A program made the position numbers and the translations under genes. 45,349 nucleotides of DNA from a virus. The stretch is from the IMG/VR virus record IMGVR_UViG_3300029911_000060, positions 1-45,349 of that record. One strand, written 5' to 3'. The notes beneath the pieces were generated by a model, which was given only the letters and a program-made list of their open reading frames with translations, made no database searches and had not been told where the DNA came from. Each line of letters opens with the position of its first letter. The first letter of the stretch is position 1. This document shows, in pieces, positions 33,171 to 39,136 of the stretch.

Positions 33171-33767
33171 TCACTCCCAAAACTGATTCCATCGCTGCGG
33201 GTATACCTGCCGCAGCTTCCTCAAGTAGGCATCGGTCTTCACCTTGAACATGAAGTTGTCGCCCTTGCAGACGACCCCCTCCCAAACTGGATACTCTCCA
33301 GCCCGGACCCCCTGAACAAATGATTGGTTGATGTTGCCATCGTAAACCACTTCCGCTACATAAGGCAAACCACCAAAGGTCTTCACAAACTGTCGGGGCT
33401 TCATTAACCCCTTCTTGAACAAGTACACATCGAACAACTTGAGTTGCTTCGGCTCTTCCAGAATATGGCTCCCGGCGAAACTGCTCTCGCCGAAGAATTC
33501 CGTGTAAGCTGTAATGCGTTGCGGTTGTCGTTCAACACTTTTCACACGATGGACAATCTCATCGCCCATCTGCATAAAAAGGGGAATGGCCTGACCAAAT
33601 AACGGCTCCGACTTATCGAACAGTTGGGTGCGGGTGCCAAACTTGAACCACCCCTTCTTGGGGTTCCACTCCCACCTGAGGTTCGAGCCGTCATACTTGT
33701 AGAAGGCAAGACCCGCCTCACCAAGGGGGGCCTTTGAACTGCCTTCGATACTCGGATACTGTTCCAT
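33171..33767 (-). CDS. RNA ligase (Rnl2-like nucleotidyltransferase fold)
   Basis: 198 aa from ATG 33767, GAAGGG 8 nt upstream. Ligase motifs: AFYKYDGSNLRWEW (motif I, K-x-D-G-S-N with the adenylated Lys), RITAYTEFFGESSFAG (motif III), YPVWEGVVCKG (motif IV, E-G-V-V) and MFKVKTDAYL (motif V, K-x-K). It should seal 3'-OH/5'-PO4 RNA ends using ATP. There is no C-terminal domain, so it is shorter than T4 Rnl2. Sitting next to the tRNA cluster, it is well placed for tRNA repair after host anticodon nucleases. Confidence 0.85.
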   Translation of the reverse strand: MEQYPSIEGSSKAPLGEAGLAFYKYDGSNLRWEWNPKKGWFKFGTRTQLFDKSEPLFGQAIPLFMQMGDEIVHRVKSVERQPQRITAYTEFFGESSFAGSHILEEPKQLKLFDVYLFKKGLMKPRQFVKTFGGLPYVAEVVYDGNINQSFVQGVRAGEYPVWEGVVCKGDNFMFKVKTDAYLRKLRQVYPQRWNQFWE

Positions 33768-33994
33768 TAACAAAACCCTTCAGCTACAAATCGTGCTTTC
33801 ACCAAAGCCCAGTTATTTTTCAACAACTGCGCGTCCATCGGACACTCTTAAACCCCGAACTAATGTACAGACATATCCGTTGGTATACTGCTTTAATTAG
33901 CGGGTCTGATTTGGATACAGTAAGCCGTGATATTGATGGCTTTAGTTCAGAATTGAACCAAGAGGAGGCTTCAATGGAATCCCCTTTCAAGATT

Positions 33995-34070
33995 TGGAGC
34001 CAGAGACGGGGTTCTAACCCGTGACCTCCGTCTTACCAAGACGGCGCTCTAACAACTGAGCTACTCCGGC
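33995..34070 (-). tRNA. tRNA-Thr(GGT), copy 1
   Basis: 76 nt with encoded CCA. Acceptor GCCGGAG/CTCTGGC, anticodon arm CCGTC-TTGGTAA-GACGG. Its 5' end overlaps the last codons and TAG stop of the 66-aa gene. Confidence 0.93.
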
Positions 34071-34261
34071 CTAAAATTGACAAGCTTCCTCATCCAAAAT
34101 CCGATACAACCGAAAGCATCCCCATTCATAGGACATCCACGAACTCCCGGCTGTGTATACCTCTGATACCTCCACAGCCACTGACGCATAACTGCCAACT
34201 TCCACCGAGGCAGGATCGTGAATGGAGGCACGAAGAAGAACCAACTACTGAGCAACTTCAT
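34061..34261 (-). CDS. 66-aa hydrophobic/aromatic hypothetical protein
   Basis: Begins MKLLSSWFFFVPPFTILPRW. GGAGGAG lies 7 nt before the ATG, a strong ribosome-binding site. It overlaps the zinc-protein gene upstream and ends with TAG inside the 5' end of tRNA-Thr. The N-terminus could be membrane-inserted; the middle has GVRGCPMNGDAFGCIGF. Function unknown. Confidence 0.55.
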   Translation of the reverse strand: MKLLSSWFFFVPPFTILPRWKLAVMRQWLWRYQRYTQPGVRGCPMNGDAFGCIGFWMRKLVNFRPE

Positions 34262-34424
34262 GTAAAAGCTCCTCCCAAACCACATAGCTGGACTCTTCAC
34301 CAAAATCATCTTCCTTCTTTGCACACTCAGTGCAGAAAGGATGAGTACCGGCAAACTGCGTGTGACGAACCCAAGTGGCTTGCTTGCCACAAGCGGCGTT
34401 ATGGCGCGATTCCGAATCACGCAA
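34245..34424 (-). CDS. Small zinc-binding protein
   Basis: 59 aa from a TTG at 34424 (AGG upstream; no ATG available after the in-frame TAA). The sequence ACGKQATWVRHTQFAGTHPF, CTECAKKEDDFGEESSYVVW matches a recurrent small phage protein with a likely Cys/His metal site. It ends in TAG. The start lies inside the loop of a 10-bp inverted repeat (34403-34443), which may control it. Confidence 0.6.
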   Translation of the reverse strand: MRDSESRHNAACGKQATWVRHTQFAGTHPFCTECAKKEDDFGEESSYVVWEELLHEVAQ

Positions 34425-34443
34425 TTAAAACCTGAATCGCGCC
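34403..34443. repeat. 10-bp inverted repeat GGCGCGATTC/GAATCGCGCC
   Basis: Perfect 10-bp arms separated by 21 bp, with two further related copies (ATCACGCAATT inside the loop and ATTGCGCGATTT at 34450-34461). It lies over the start of the small zinc-binding gene. Could be an operator or an RNA hairpin hiding the start codon. Confidence 0.7.
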
Positions 34444-34459
34444 ACTTATATTGCGCGAT

Positions 34460-34651
34460 TTACTCTTTTGGTTCCTTCGGAGGTTGCAACCTTGAAGGTG
34501 GCCTCTTAGGAATCAGCACGGGAAACGTCCCGTACAGATAGTCGTTCTCACGTTCGCTACTGTCATCCGTGAAATGCGGTGAGGGGGCGTTGATATCACA
34601 CTCCGAATCATCCAACTCCCAACACAACCCCTTTTCAACTTTCTTACCCAT
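34460..34651 (-). CDS. 63-aa hypothetical protein
   Basis: Begins MGKKVEKGLCWELDDSECDI and ends with a Pro/Lys-rich tail (PPSRLQPPKEPKE). GAGG lies about 11 nt upstream, after two direct GTATTAGTGA repeats (34663-34684). No family recognised. Confidence 0.5.
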   Translation of the reverse strand: MGKKVEKGLCWELDDSECDINAPSPHFTDDSSERENDYLYGTFPVLIPKRPPSRLQPPKEPKE

Positions 34652-34714
34652 TTAGTCAGTACCTCGTACTCACTAATACTCACTAATACGGAAACTGGAG
34701 CCACGACTCGTAGC

Positions 34715-34933
34715 TTAAAACTCTTTGAACATGCAAACTACATCGTTGGTGTAGTCGCTCTTGGTAATGTAGAGCGTTCGACCATCATCGAAGCGGATTT
34801 CATACTCTGCTCCATGACCCCAGAATCTCCGCACTCCGGTTACAGCACAGCCTACTAAAGTCCCCAACTCTTCTTCAGTAAGCTGTTCCTTTTTAATCCG
34901 CTGGTTTCGTTCTTCCCACGTCAATGTACTCAT
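34715..34933 (-). CDS. 72-aa hypothetical protein
   Basis: From ATG 34933 (MSTLTWEERNQRIKKEQLTE); no Shine-Dalgarno, but GGTATTG lies close upstream. The C-terminal half reads GAEYEIRFDDGRTLYITKSD, a small beta domain. It lies between two tRNA genes. Function unknown. Confidence 0.55.
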   Translation of the reverse strand: MSTLTWEERNQRIKKEQLTEEELGTLVGCAVTGVRRFWGHGAEYEIRFDDGRTLYITKSDYTNDVVCMFKEF

Positions 34934-34954
34934 AGAAGAACAATACCATAAAAT

Positions 34955-35030
34955 TGGAGCACCCGAGGGGATTTGAACCCCTGTACCCTCCATACCAAGG
35001 AGGAGTCCTGAGCCACTAGACGACAGGTGC
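34955..35030 (-). tRNA. tRNA-Thr(GGT), copy 2, with Glu-like body
   Basis: 76 nt with encoded CCA. Acceptor GCACCTG/CGGGTGC, anticodon arm CCTCC-TTGGTAT-GGAGG, T-arm CAGGGG-TTCAAAT-CCCC. The D-arm (GTCGTCTAGTGGCTCAGGAC) resembles bacterial tRNA-Glu more than tRNA-Thr although the anticodon is GGT. Confidence 0.9.
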
Positions 35031-35153
35031 ATGTTTTTCGAACCACCAACGCAATCGGTCGATTGGATAGGTCACTGGTTCCCATATCGACTCAGGTAGA
35101 ACGTAAGACAGCGCCTGAGCAAATCGGTACAACGCGATGCTGATAACTCTCAT
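35016..35153 (-). CDS. 45-aa hypothetical protein
   Basis: Reads MRVISIALYRFAQALSYVLP then ESIWEPVTYPIDRLRWW. GAGG is 6 nt before the ATG. It ends with TAG inside the 5' end of the second tRNA-Thr(GGT). Hydrophobic N-terminus, possibly membrane-associated. Confidence 0.45.
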   Translation of the reverse strand: MRVISIALYRFAQALSYVLPESIWEPVTYPIDRLRWWFEKHAPVV

Positions 35154-35167
35154 ATCGTACCTCAAAC

Positions 35168-35243
35168 TGGAGCAGATGGTCAGATTCGAACTGACGGCGT
35201 CCTCGTTACAAGGGAGGCGCATTGACCGCTATGCTACATCTGC
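35168..35243 (-). tRNA. tRNA-Thr(TGT), copy 1
   Basis: 76 nt with CCA. Acceptor GCAGATG/CATCTGC, anticodon loop CTTGTAA on a stem with one C-C mismatch next to the loop, T-arm GTCAG-TTCGAAT-CTGAC. Confidence 0.88.
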
Positions 35244-35256
35244 AAAACAACTAAAC

Positions 35257-35333
35257 TGGAGCCAACGGAGGGCATCGAACCCCCGACCCGCAGTTTACAA
35301 AACTGCCGCTCTGACCATCTGAGCTACGTTGGC
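35257..35333 (-). tRNA. tRNA-Thr(TGT), copy 2
   Basis: 77 nt with CCA. Acceptor GCCAACG/CGTTGGC, anticodon arm GCAGT-TTTGTAA-ACTGC (perfect stem). The body differs from copy 1, so this is not a recent duplicate. Confidence 0.9.
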
Positions 35334-35346
35334 ATAAACCTAAACT

Positions 35347-35419
35347 TGGCAGGGGCGGAGGGAGTCGAACCCTCATTCACTGCTTCAAAGGCAGCTAGAC
35401 TACCGTCGCCATCACCCCT
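35347..35419 (-). tRNA. tRNA-Gln(TTG), copy 2
   Basis: 73 nt with CCA. Acceptor AGGGGTG/CGCCCCT, anticodon arm GCTGC-CTTTGAA-GCAGT, T-arm GAGGG-TTCGACT-CCCTC. Its first two bases lie within the TAG stop of the Pth2-like B gene. Confidence 0.9.
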
Positions 35420-35720
35420 ATTTCCACAACCGCAAAAACTTAAACATCTTCGGATATTCTTCCCGAGGACAGAAAGCTACAGCAACCTCTACATTTTCCA
35501 ACGTGGATTCCGTCAATACCACGTTGTCAGCCTCGGTCTTTGCCCGTTCAAATTCTGCGTCAGTTACAGTACATACAACCTTAAAGAATTGACTACTCAC
35601 CCATGTCTGCATCTCAGGCCGTTCCTTAAACTTCAGGTAGCACGCCAGCGAGGCATGTGCAGAGATTAGTACCGCCTTGCCCACAGGTACCACCTCGCGA
35701 ATTAGGATGTACATCTTCAT
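35418..35720 (-). CDS. Peptidyl-tRNA hydrolase 2-like protein B
   Basis: 100 aa from ATG 35720. A paralogue of the 32030-32332 gene: both begin MKMYILIR and end EEYPKMFKFLRL(Y/W)K, with the same A-H-A-S-L-A-C-Y-L helix. It is sandwiched between two tRNA genes and ends with TAG at the first base of tRNA-Gln. The tRNA context agrees with a tRNA-handling role. No Shine-Dalgarno is visible; the upstream tRNA ends 4 nt before the ATG. Confidence 0.65.
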   Translation of the reverse strand: MKMYILIREVVPVGKAVLISAHASLACYLKFKERPEMQTWVSSQFFKVVCTVTDAEFERAKTEADNVVLTESTLENVEVAVAFCPREEYPKMFKFLRLWK

Positions 35721-35724
35721 AACT

Positions 35725-35807
35725 TGGGGCCACGGGAGGGACTCGAACCCCCGATGTTGGTGTGACGGTTTACGGAACCGTTGCAGTCGCCGCTGTGCCA
35801 CCGTGGC
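35725..35807 (-). tRNA. tRNA with CGT-like anticodon (Thr?), unusual loop
   Basis: 83 nt with CCA. Acceptor GCCACGG/CCGTGGC, T-arm GGGGG-TTCGAGT-CCCTC, anticodon stem ACGGT/ACCGT with loop TCCGTAA. That loop gives CGT but has C instead of the invariant U at position 33, and the variable region is long (about 12 nt). Identity is uncertain. Confidence 0.7.
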
Positions 35808-35819
35808 ATTTCAAATTCG

Positions 35820-35918
35820 TTCCGTAGTCGGAGTCGAACCTACGAACTCGCATGATCCGTAAAAACCATTTTGAGTTCTGACAACAGTGTGGTTTACGCC
35901 ACCCTCAGTCATACGGAA
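35820..35918 (-). tRNA. tRNA-like sequence, fold unresolved
   Basis: Acceptor arms TTCCGTA/TACGGAA and a T-arm GTAGG-TTCGACT-CCGAC are clear, but the 99-nt length and the middle (an AACTC/GAGTT stem with a 23-nt loop) do not give a normal cloverleaf. No CCA is encoded. Could be a class II tRNA, a pseudogene or an interrupted tRNA. Confidence 0.4.
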
Positions 35919-36044
35919 AATCAACCCTGTGTTGCCTCGCCACTTGGCAAAGCGTGTTTCTTTTTCTTCGGCTCTTTCTTCTGAGCCCACGACATGTCGG
36001 CATTCTTACCAGCTACAAACTCACGACATGCCGCATATTTTACT

Positions 36045-36119
36045 TGGTGCCCGTAGTTGGGATCGAACCAACGACCTTTCGCTTATCAAGCGACTGCGCT
36101 ACCACTGAGCCATACGGGC
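36045..36119 (-). tRNA. tRNA-Ile(GAT)
   Basis: 75 nt with CCA. Acceptor GCCCGTA/TACGGGC, anticodon loop TTGATAA on a GTCGC/GCGAA stem, T-arm GTTGG-TTCGATC-CCAAC. Confidence 0.9.
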
Positions 36120-36132
36120 TTACCCACTTGAT

Positions 36133-36215
36133 GGACTTGGGCGGAGTTGAACCGCCTCTACGCATGAGGTCTTCCTGAAGGGCAATACCTTTCGGTTTCC
36201 CATCTCAGACATAAA
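36133..36215 (-). tRNA. tRNA-like remnant
   Basis: A perfect T-arm (GGCGG-TTCAACT-CCGCC) and a CTC/GAG variable-arm-like stem are present, but there is no matching 5' acceptor strand or anticodon stem. Best read as a decayed class II tRNA. The adjoining 36216-36288 holds a small hairpin (gcaagg..ccttgc) and no gene. Confidence 0.35.
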
Positions 36216-36288
36216 GCAAGGTCGCGTACCTTGCCGACTCTGAGTGCCGGTTTTCTCCCTACGTGCCTGACCACAGCAAGCCCAAACT

Positions 36289-36363
36289 TGGTGCGCCCTC
36301 AGAGACTCGAACTCTGGTCATCCGATAATCGGTCGGAGGCCCTAGCCGCTAGGCGAAAGGCGC
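36289..36363 (-). tRNA. tRNA with GAT-like anticodon, unusual loop
   Basis: 75 nt with CCA. Acceptor GCGCCTT/AGGGCGC, D-arm GCC...GGC, T-arm CAGAG-TTCGAGT-CTCTG all regular. The anticodon stem TCCGA/TCGGA encloses CCGATTA: C at position 33 and T at 37 depart from the norm, so the decoding identity (nominally Ile) is doubtful. Its 5' end overlaps the upstream gene. Confidence 0.75.
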
Positions 36364-36609
36364 AAAAACTTTGCGGCATTTACACTCGGCGGTGTTGTCA
36401 CTGCCGAATCCAAAGCAATCAGGGTTAGCCGCTTTCAAACTCTCAACCTCTGCTGGTGGAGGAGTCTCTTTCAACTTCTCCTGCAACTCTTCGAGAGCCG
36501 TGATTGCTTTCTTGTACGCGGAGATTAACGACCCCGCGTATCCAAATCCATCTCCGCGTACATCTTTTCTTTCAGCCCGGAGTTGACTGATAATGTCTTC
36601 GATACTCAC
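36349..36609 (-). CDS. 86-aa hypothetical protein with Cys tail
   Basis: GTG start at 36609 overlapping the upstream TGA, GAGGG 5 nt before it. A helical N-terminus (IEDIISQLRAERKDVRGDGF), a long helix with Pro-rich break, then CFGFGSDNTAECKCRKVF. The stop lies inside the tRNA at 36289-36363. Function unknown. Confidence 0.55.
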   Translation of the reverse strand: MSIEDIISQLRAERKDVRGDGFGYAGSLISAYKKAITALEELQEKLKETPPPAEVESLKAANPDCFGFGSDNTAECKCRKVFAPFA

Positions 36610-36995
36610 GATGCCCTCGCCTGATAACGAGCCTTGAGCATCAGGTTATCCAAACCCACGTGACCACAGGCGACCTTATCGAACTGCTCCGGCTCCCAGT
36701 GACCGTTAAACTTCCCACCGGGCTTCATGCCGAGGCTGTCAACACTCTGGCCGTCTGCCCATTCCCTCGCCTTTGGCACCTGTCCACAGTCCTTCAGGAT
36801 ATGAACTATCGCCGCCTTACGACCGAGAGCCCCAAACAACTGCTCCGCTTCATCAACCCCACGCCAGTGATGTCGGGCAAATCGGTGCAAGGGACCGAAC
36901 TGCTTGAAACAATCGTCCATCCAACGGTTCACGTTTTCGCAACGGTCAGATAAAAGCCTATAACAGTCCTGACAATGTTCTTCAAAACTCGCCAT
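36606..36995 (-). CDS. DUF6915-like conserved phage protein
   Basis: 129 aa with GGGGGTAAATC before the ATG. NRWMDDCFKQFGPLHRFARH then HWRGVDEAEQLFGALGRKAA and HILKDCGQVP resemble the His-rich family I know as DUF6915 (H-R-x-x-R-H core). Function unknown; the histidines and cysteines could bind metal. It lies just downstream of a terminator, so it may have its own promoter. Confidence 0.6.
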   Translation of the reverse strand: MASFEEHCQDCYRLLSDRCENVNRWMDDCFKQFGPLHRFARHHWRGVDEAEQLFGALGRKAAIVHILKDCGQVPKAREWADGQSVDSLGMKPGGKFNGHWEPEQFDKVACGHVGLDNLMLKARYQARAS

Positions 36996-37018
36996 GATTT
37001 ACCCCCAAAAACACTAAA

Positions 37019-37041
37019 GCCGCCCCGGTGTTGGGCGGCTC
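37019..37041 (-). terminator. Terminator hairpin
   Basis: Minus-strand GCCGCCC-AACACCG-GGGCGGC followed by TTTAGTGTTTTT. Ends the short transcript that carries the structured leader and the 28-aa frame. Confidence 0.75.
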
Positions 37042-37071
37042 GTTTGCGTCTAGTTGGATTTGACTCTTGTT

Positions 37072-37158
37072 TTAGTCGAATTCCGTGCCAGACACTACGA
37101 TACCGCCACCGCTGGTTTGCGTTGTGGTAGTAATTCGTGTTTGGCTCGTCAGACGCAT
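37072..37158 (-). CDS. 28-aa peptide
   Basis: Reads MRLTSQTRITTTTQTSGGGI then VVSGTEFD. AAGGA lies 9 nt before the ATG and a terminator follows 30 nt after the stop. Thr/Ser/Gly-rich. It has its own promoter-leader-terminator unit, unusual for so short a frame. Confidence 0.45.
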   Translation of the reverse strand: MRLTSQTRITTTTQTSGGGIVVSGTEFD

Positions 37159-37159
37159 G

Positions 37160-37410
37160 TACGATTTCCTTCTTTGTTACATGTTCAAGAAACTTAATGC
37201 TTAGGCCGGAGGTAAACCTGCTCTTTATAAACCCTGTTTCCCACTTCTGGTACTTCGAGTCTTAGGGATTAGCCTTTTTGGTCGGGGAGCCCAGATATTT
37301 CACCAAACCCCCCGATGGAGCCGGGATAATAGTTGCCCACTAACCCGGCATGGTCGGGAACGTAGATTTTACTCTACCTCCCCGGTCTCAGCGGTGTTTA
37401 ACCACCACTG
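37160..37410 (-). ncRNA. Highly structured leader or ncRNA
   Basis: Region of about 250 nt without a gene. Minus-strand hairpins in order: GGTG/CACC, GTAGA/TCTAC within CGGGGA/TTCCCG, GCCGGG/CCCGGC, and TCGGGG/CCCCGA, then smaller GGTTTACC-type palindromes. It lies between a promoter-like sequence and the 28-aa frame. It could be a cis-regulatory leader or an independent RNA; no known family recognised. Confidence 0.5.
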
Positions 37411-37415
37411 TCTAC

Positions 37416-37442
37416 ATAATACCATTGAAAGTTGATTTTCAA
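37416..37442 (-). promoter_or_regulatory. Putative sigma70-type promoter
   Basis: TTGAAA (37442-37437) and TATTAT (37421-37416) with 15-bp spacing, shorter than ideal; TTTGAA one base further would give 16. Upstream of the structured leader. Confidence 0.4.
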
Positions 37443-37452
37443 ACACAAACTT

Positions 37453-37551
37453 TCAATTATTTTTCCACAGCATATAAAGTTCCGGTTCGTCCTCGGCGAG
37501 ATGATGAGCAAGGTAGTGCTCTTCCCACTCAGCCCGGTTCTTCAAATGCAT
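37453..37551 (-). CDS. 32-aa frame, possible zinc-finger remnant
   Basis: From ATG 37551: MHLKNRAEWEEHYLAHHLAE. The same frame is open upstream and contains HPACYQCCNPKTGKTP, giving a C-x2-C ... H-x3-H pattern, but has no start codon there. It lies one frame away from the end of the Tat peptide gene, so the two may once have been one exported zinc protein. Confidence 0.35.
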   Translation of the reverse strand: MHLKNRAEWEEHYLAHHLAEDEPELYMLWKNN

Positions 37552-37573
37552 AGGTGTTTTGCCAGTCTTTGGG

Positions 37574-37678
37574 TTACAGCACTGATAGCAAGCTGGGTGC
37601 GACTGAAACAGGCTGAAGGACTACAGCCGTACTTAGTGCGGCCATGCCGGTCAGTGCAAGAAACCCTCTGCGATTCAT
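37574..37678 (-). CDS. 34-aa Tat-signal peptide
   Basis: Reads MNRRGFLALTGMAALSTAVV then LQPVSVAP..., a complete twin-arginine signal (RRGFLA, hydrophobic core, Ala-rich end) that stops at TAA almost at once. The start overlaps the upstream stop (ATGA) and GAGGAG lies 11 nt before it, so it is probably translated. The continuing frame shifted by one encodes the Cys/His segment above. Confidence 0.55.
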   Translation of the reverse strand: MNRRGFLALTGMAALSTAVVLQPVSVAPSLLSVL

Positions 37679-37857
37679 TTGATTAAAGACTCCTCAAATT
37701 TACGTTTCTCTTTCGCCGCCAAGCTATGCAAGCAGCGGAAAGCCTGTTGTGGCGGATGTAGTGACATGGGCTTAAAACAAACAGGACAGTAAAGCGTCTC
37801 CAGTTCGTTTGCCGCCCGTTCTCTATCGGAAAGCATTTGAATTACTTTCTCATTCAT
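37675..37857 (-). CDS. 60-aa Cys/His protein
   Basis: Begins MNEKVIQMLSDRERAANELE then TLYCPVCFKPMSLHPP ... CLHSL: a helix followed by a small zinc-finger-like site. AAGG precedes the ATG. Coupled to the Tat peptide by ATGA. Function unknown. Confidence 0.6.
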   Translation of the reverse strand: MNEKVIQMLSDRERAANELETLYCPVCFKPMSLHPPQQAFRCLHSLAAKEKRKFEESLIK

Positions 37858-37910
37858 AACCTTACCTTCTTAGAGAAGCCATGAACAGTGTATCACAATA
37901 CGACGCTTAA

Positions 37911-37988
37911 TGGTGCGCCCGGTGGGACTTGAACCCACGCTGACAGGGCTTTAGAGACCCCCGCTCTAGCCAACTGAGCTACGGGCGC
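37911..37988 (-). tRNA. Suppressor tRNA (CTA, reads UAG), copy 1
   Basis: 78 nt with CCA. Acceptor GCGCCCG/CGGGCGC, anticodon loop CTCTAAA (U33, CTA, A37) on a GGGGT/GCCCT stem, T-arm GTGGG-TTCAAGT-CCCAC. The CTA anticodon pairs with the amber codon UAG. The amino acid carried cannot be told from the sequence by eye. Confidence 0.88.
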
Positions 37989-38038
37989 ATTACTTAATGC
38001 GTTTTACTTCGTCGGCGTTTATCTGAATCGTTGGCATG

Positions 38039-38284
38039 TCAGAGCAACTCAATTCGAGGATTAGGTGCTTCCACCCAATACCCATACACCAATTCAATTT
38101 CCAGTCGGCCACCAGCGTTAATTCTGGCACCTACAATCGTATCGTGGTCGTTTCCAAACCATGCACGGCATGAACCTGCCCTAGCTAGATGTTCGGTGAC
38201 TCTCTGTACAATTTCAGCCGGAGTTCCAAACACCGGGAGGGGGTGATGCACACCTCCCCATCCTATAGATTTAGCGGTTTCCAT
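38039..38284 (-). CDS. 81-aa hypothetical protein
   Basis: From ATG 38284 (METAKSIGWGGVHHPLPVFG), GAAGGA 7 nt upstream, overlapping the upstream gene by 22 nt. HDTIVGARINAGGRLEIELV forms a likely beta hairpin. Function unknown. Confidence 0.6.
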   Translation of the reverse strand: METAKSIGWGGVHHPLPVFGTPAEIVQRVTEHLARAGSCRAWFGNDHDTIVGARINAGGRLEIELVYGYWVEAPNPRIELL

Positions 38285-38571
38285 TGCAGTCCTTCCTCTA
38301 CATCGAGCGGGATAGTGAAATCCGCATTCAACCAATCAGGGCTATTATGCTCACCAAGAACCTTGATGAGTGTCTCCACAGCCTTTTTATACCCTTGAGC
38401 AGGTACATCGGGACGAAAGGTATTGTAGCCGGTGATAGTGCCATCATCTACCAGCTTGGACAGAAGACGCTGAAAGTCGATGAGTTCCCCCTCCGTGAGG
38501 AGGACAAGCACCCGTTGCCAATCACGGTTGCCATACATCACGATTTGAAATTCCCGCTTCACTTCACTCAT
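38263..38571 (-). CDS. 102-aa hypothetical protein
   Basis: Begins MSEVKREFQIVMYGNRDWQR. It looks like a compact alpha/beta protein (VLVLLTEGELIDFQRLLSKL, then DDGTITGYNTF). AAAGGG lies about 10 nt before the ATG. No family recognised. Confidence 0.6.
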   Translation of the reverse strand: MSEVKREFQIVMYGNRDWQRVLVLLTEGELIDFQRLLSKLVDDGTITGYNTFRPDVPAQGYKKAVETLIKVLGEHNSPDWLNADFTIPLDVEEGLQWKPLNL

Positions 38572-38625
38572 GGTTACAGTGCCCTTTGTCTTCGTTCATC
38601 GTGACCATCACCACCCTCACACCTT

Positions 38626-38702
38626 TGGTGCCCCCGGAGGGACTCGAACCCACAACCTCCGGTTTTAGAGACCGTCACTCTAACCAGTTGAGCTACGGGG
38701 GC
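38626..38702 (-). tRNA. Suppressor tRNA (CTA, reads UAG), copy 2
   Basis: 77 nt with CCA. Acceptor GCCCCCG/CGGGGGC, anticodon loop CTCTAAA identical to copy 1 on an ACGGT/ACCGG stem (outermost pair mismatched). The body is related to but distinct from copy 1. Confidence 0.88.
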
Positions 38703-38728
38703 ACTTAGTACATAGTACATACTCAGCC

Positions 38729-39109
38729 TCAGTTTTGGCTACTAATTTTTGGTGGGATTGGAATGCAGCGGGTTTTTGGCGTCAACCTTTTGTATTCCAG
38801 CACAAGTTTGGTTATCTCTTGTTTACGCCAGTCCGGGATGTCAAGGTGGTTCCAGACCGACACCGGACGACCGTAGCAATCGTTAAACACGTCTTCGCCA
38901 CAAATTGCACAAACCTTGTAAGTACGTGCCGGGAGAGACCCCTGCTTTGCTTGCCGCTTGGTTTTCACCCATAGTACCCCCTCCGGGTTGCGGTGGTTAC
39001 ACTCCCTCTTCAACTTGGCTAATCGCACATCCAGACTATTCCACCGCTTGTGGGCTTCCTTTACCTGAGTTAACAGCCGGGTAGTCTTCGAGATGAAAGT
39101 TTTGTTCAT
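38729..39109 (-). CDS. Zinc-finger-like hypothetical protein
   Basis: 126 aa from ATG 39109 (a GTG at 39115 is possible). A basic helical N-terminus (LLTQVKEAHKRWNSLDVRLA) then CNHRNPEGVLWV ... TYKVCAICGEDVFNDCYG, a plausible C/H zinc site, and a basic C-terminus. Divergent from the plus-strand HNH-like gene, with a shared AT-rich TATAC/GTATTAG spacer. Function unknown. Confidence 0.6.
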   Translation of the reverse strand: MNKTFISKTTRLLTQVKEAHKRWNSLDVRLAKLKRECNHRNPEGVLWVKTKRQAKQGSLPARTYKVCAICGEDVFNDCYGRPVSVWNHLDIPDWRKQEITKLVLEYKRLTPKTRCIPIPPKISSQN

Positions 39110-39136
39110 GCTCACCTAATACTGTATACTTTACCC

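Noticed and set aside
34061-34420. 119-aa frame starting at 34420
   Set aside because: Its first half overlaps the conserved zinc-protein frame; the strong ribosome-binding site supports a start at 34261 instead.
38572-38620. 14-aa frame (MVTMNEDKGHCNHE) before the 102-aa gene
   Set aside because: Could be a leader peptide, but it is too short to support from sequence alone.
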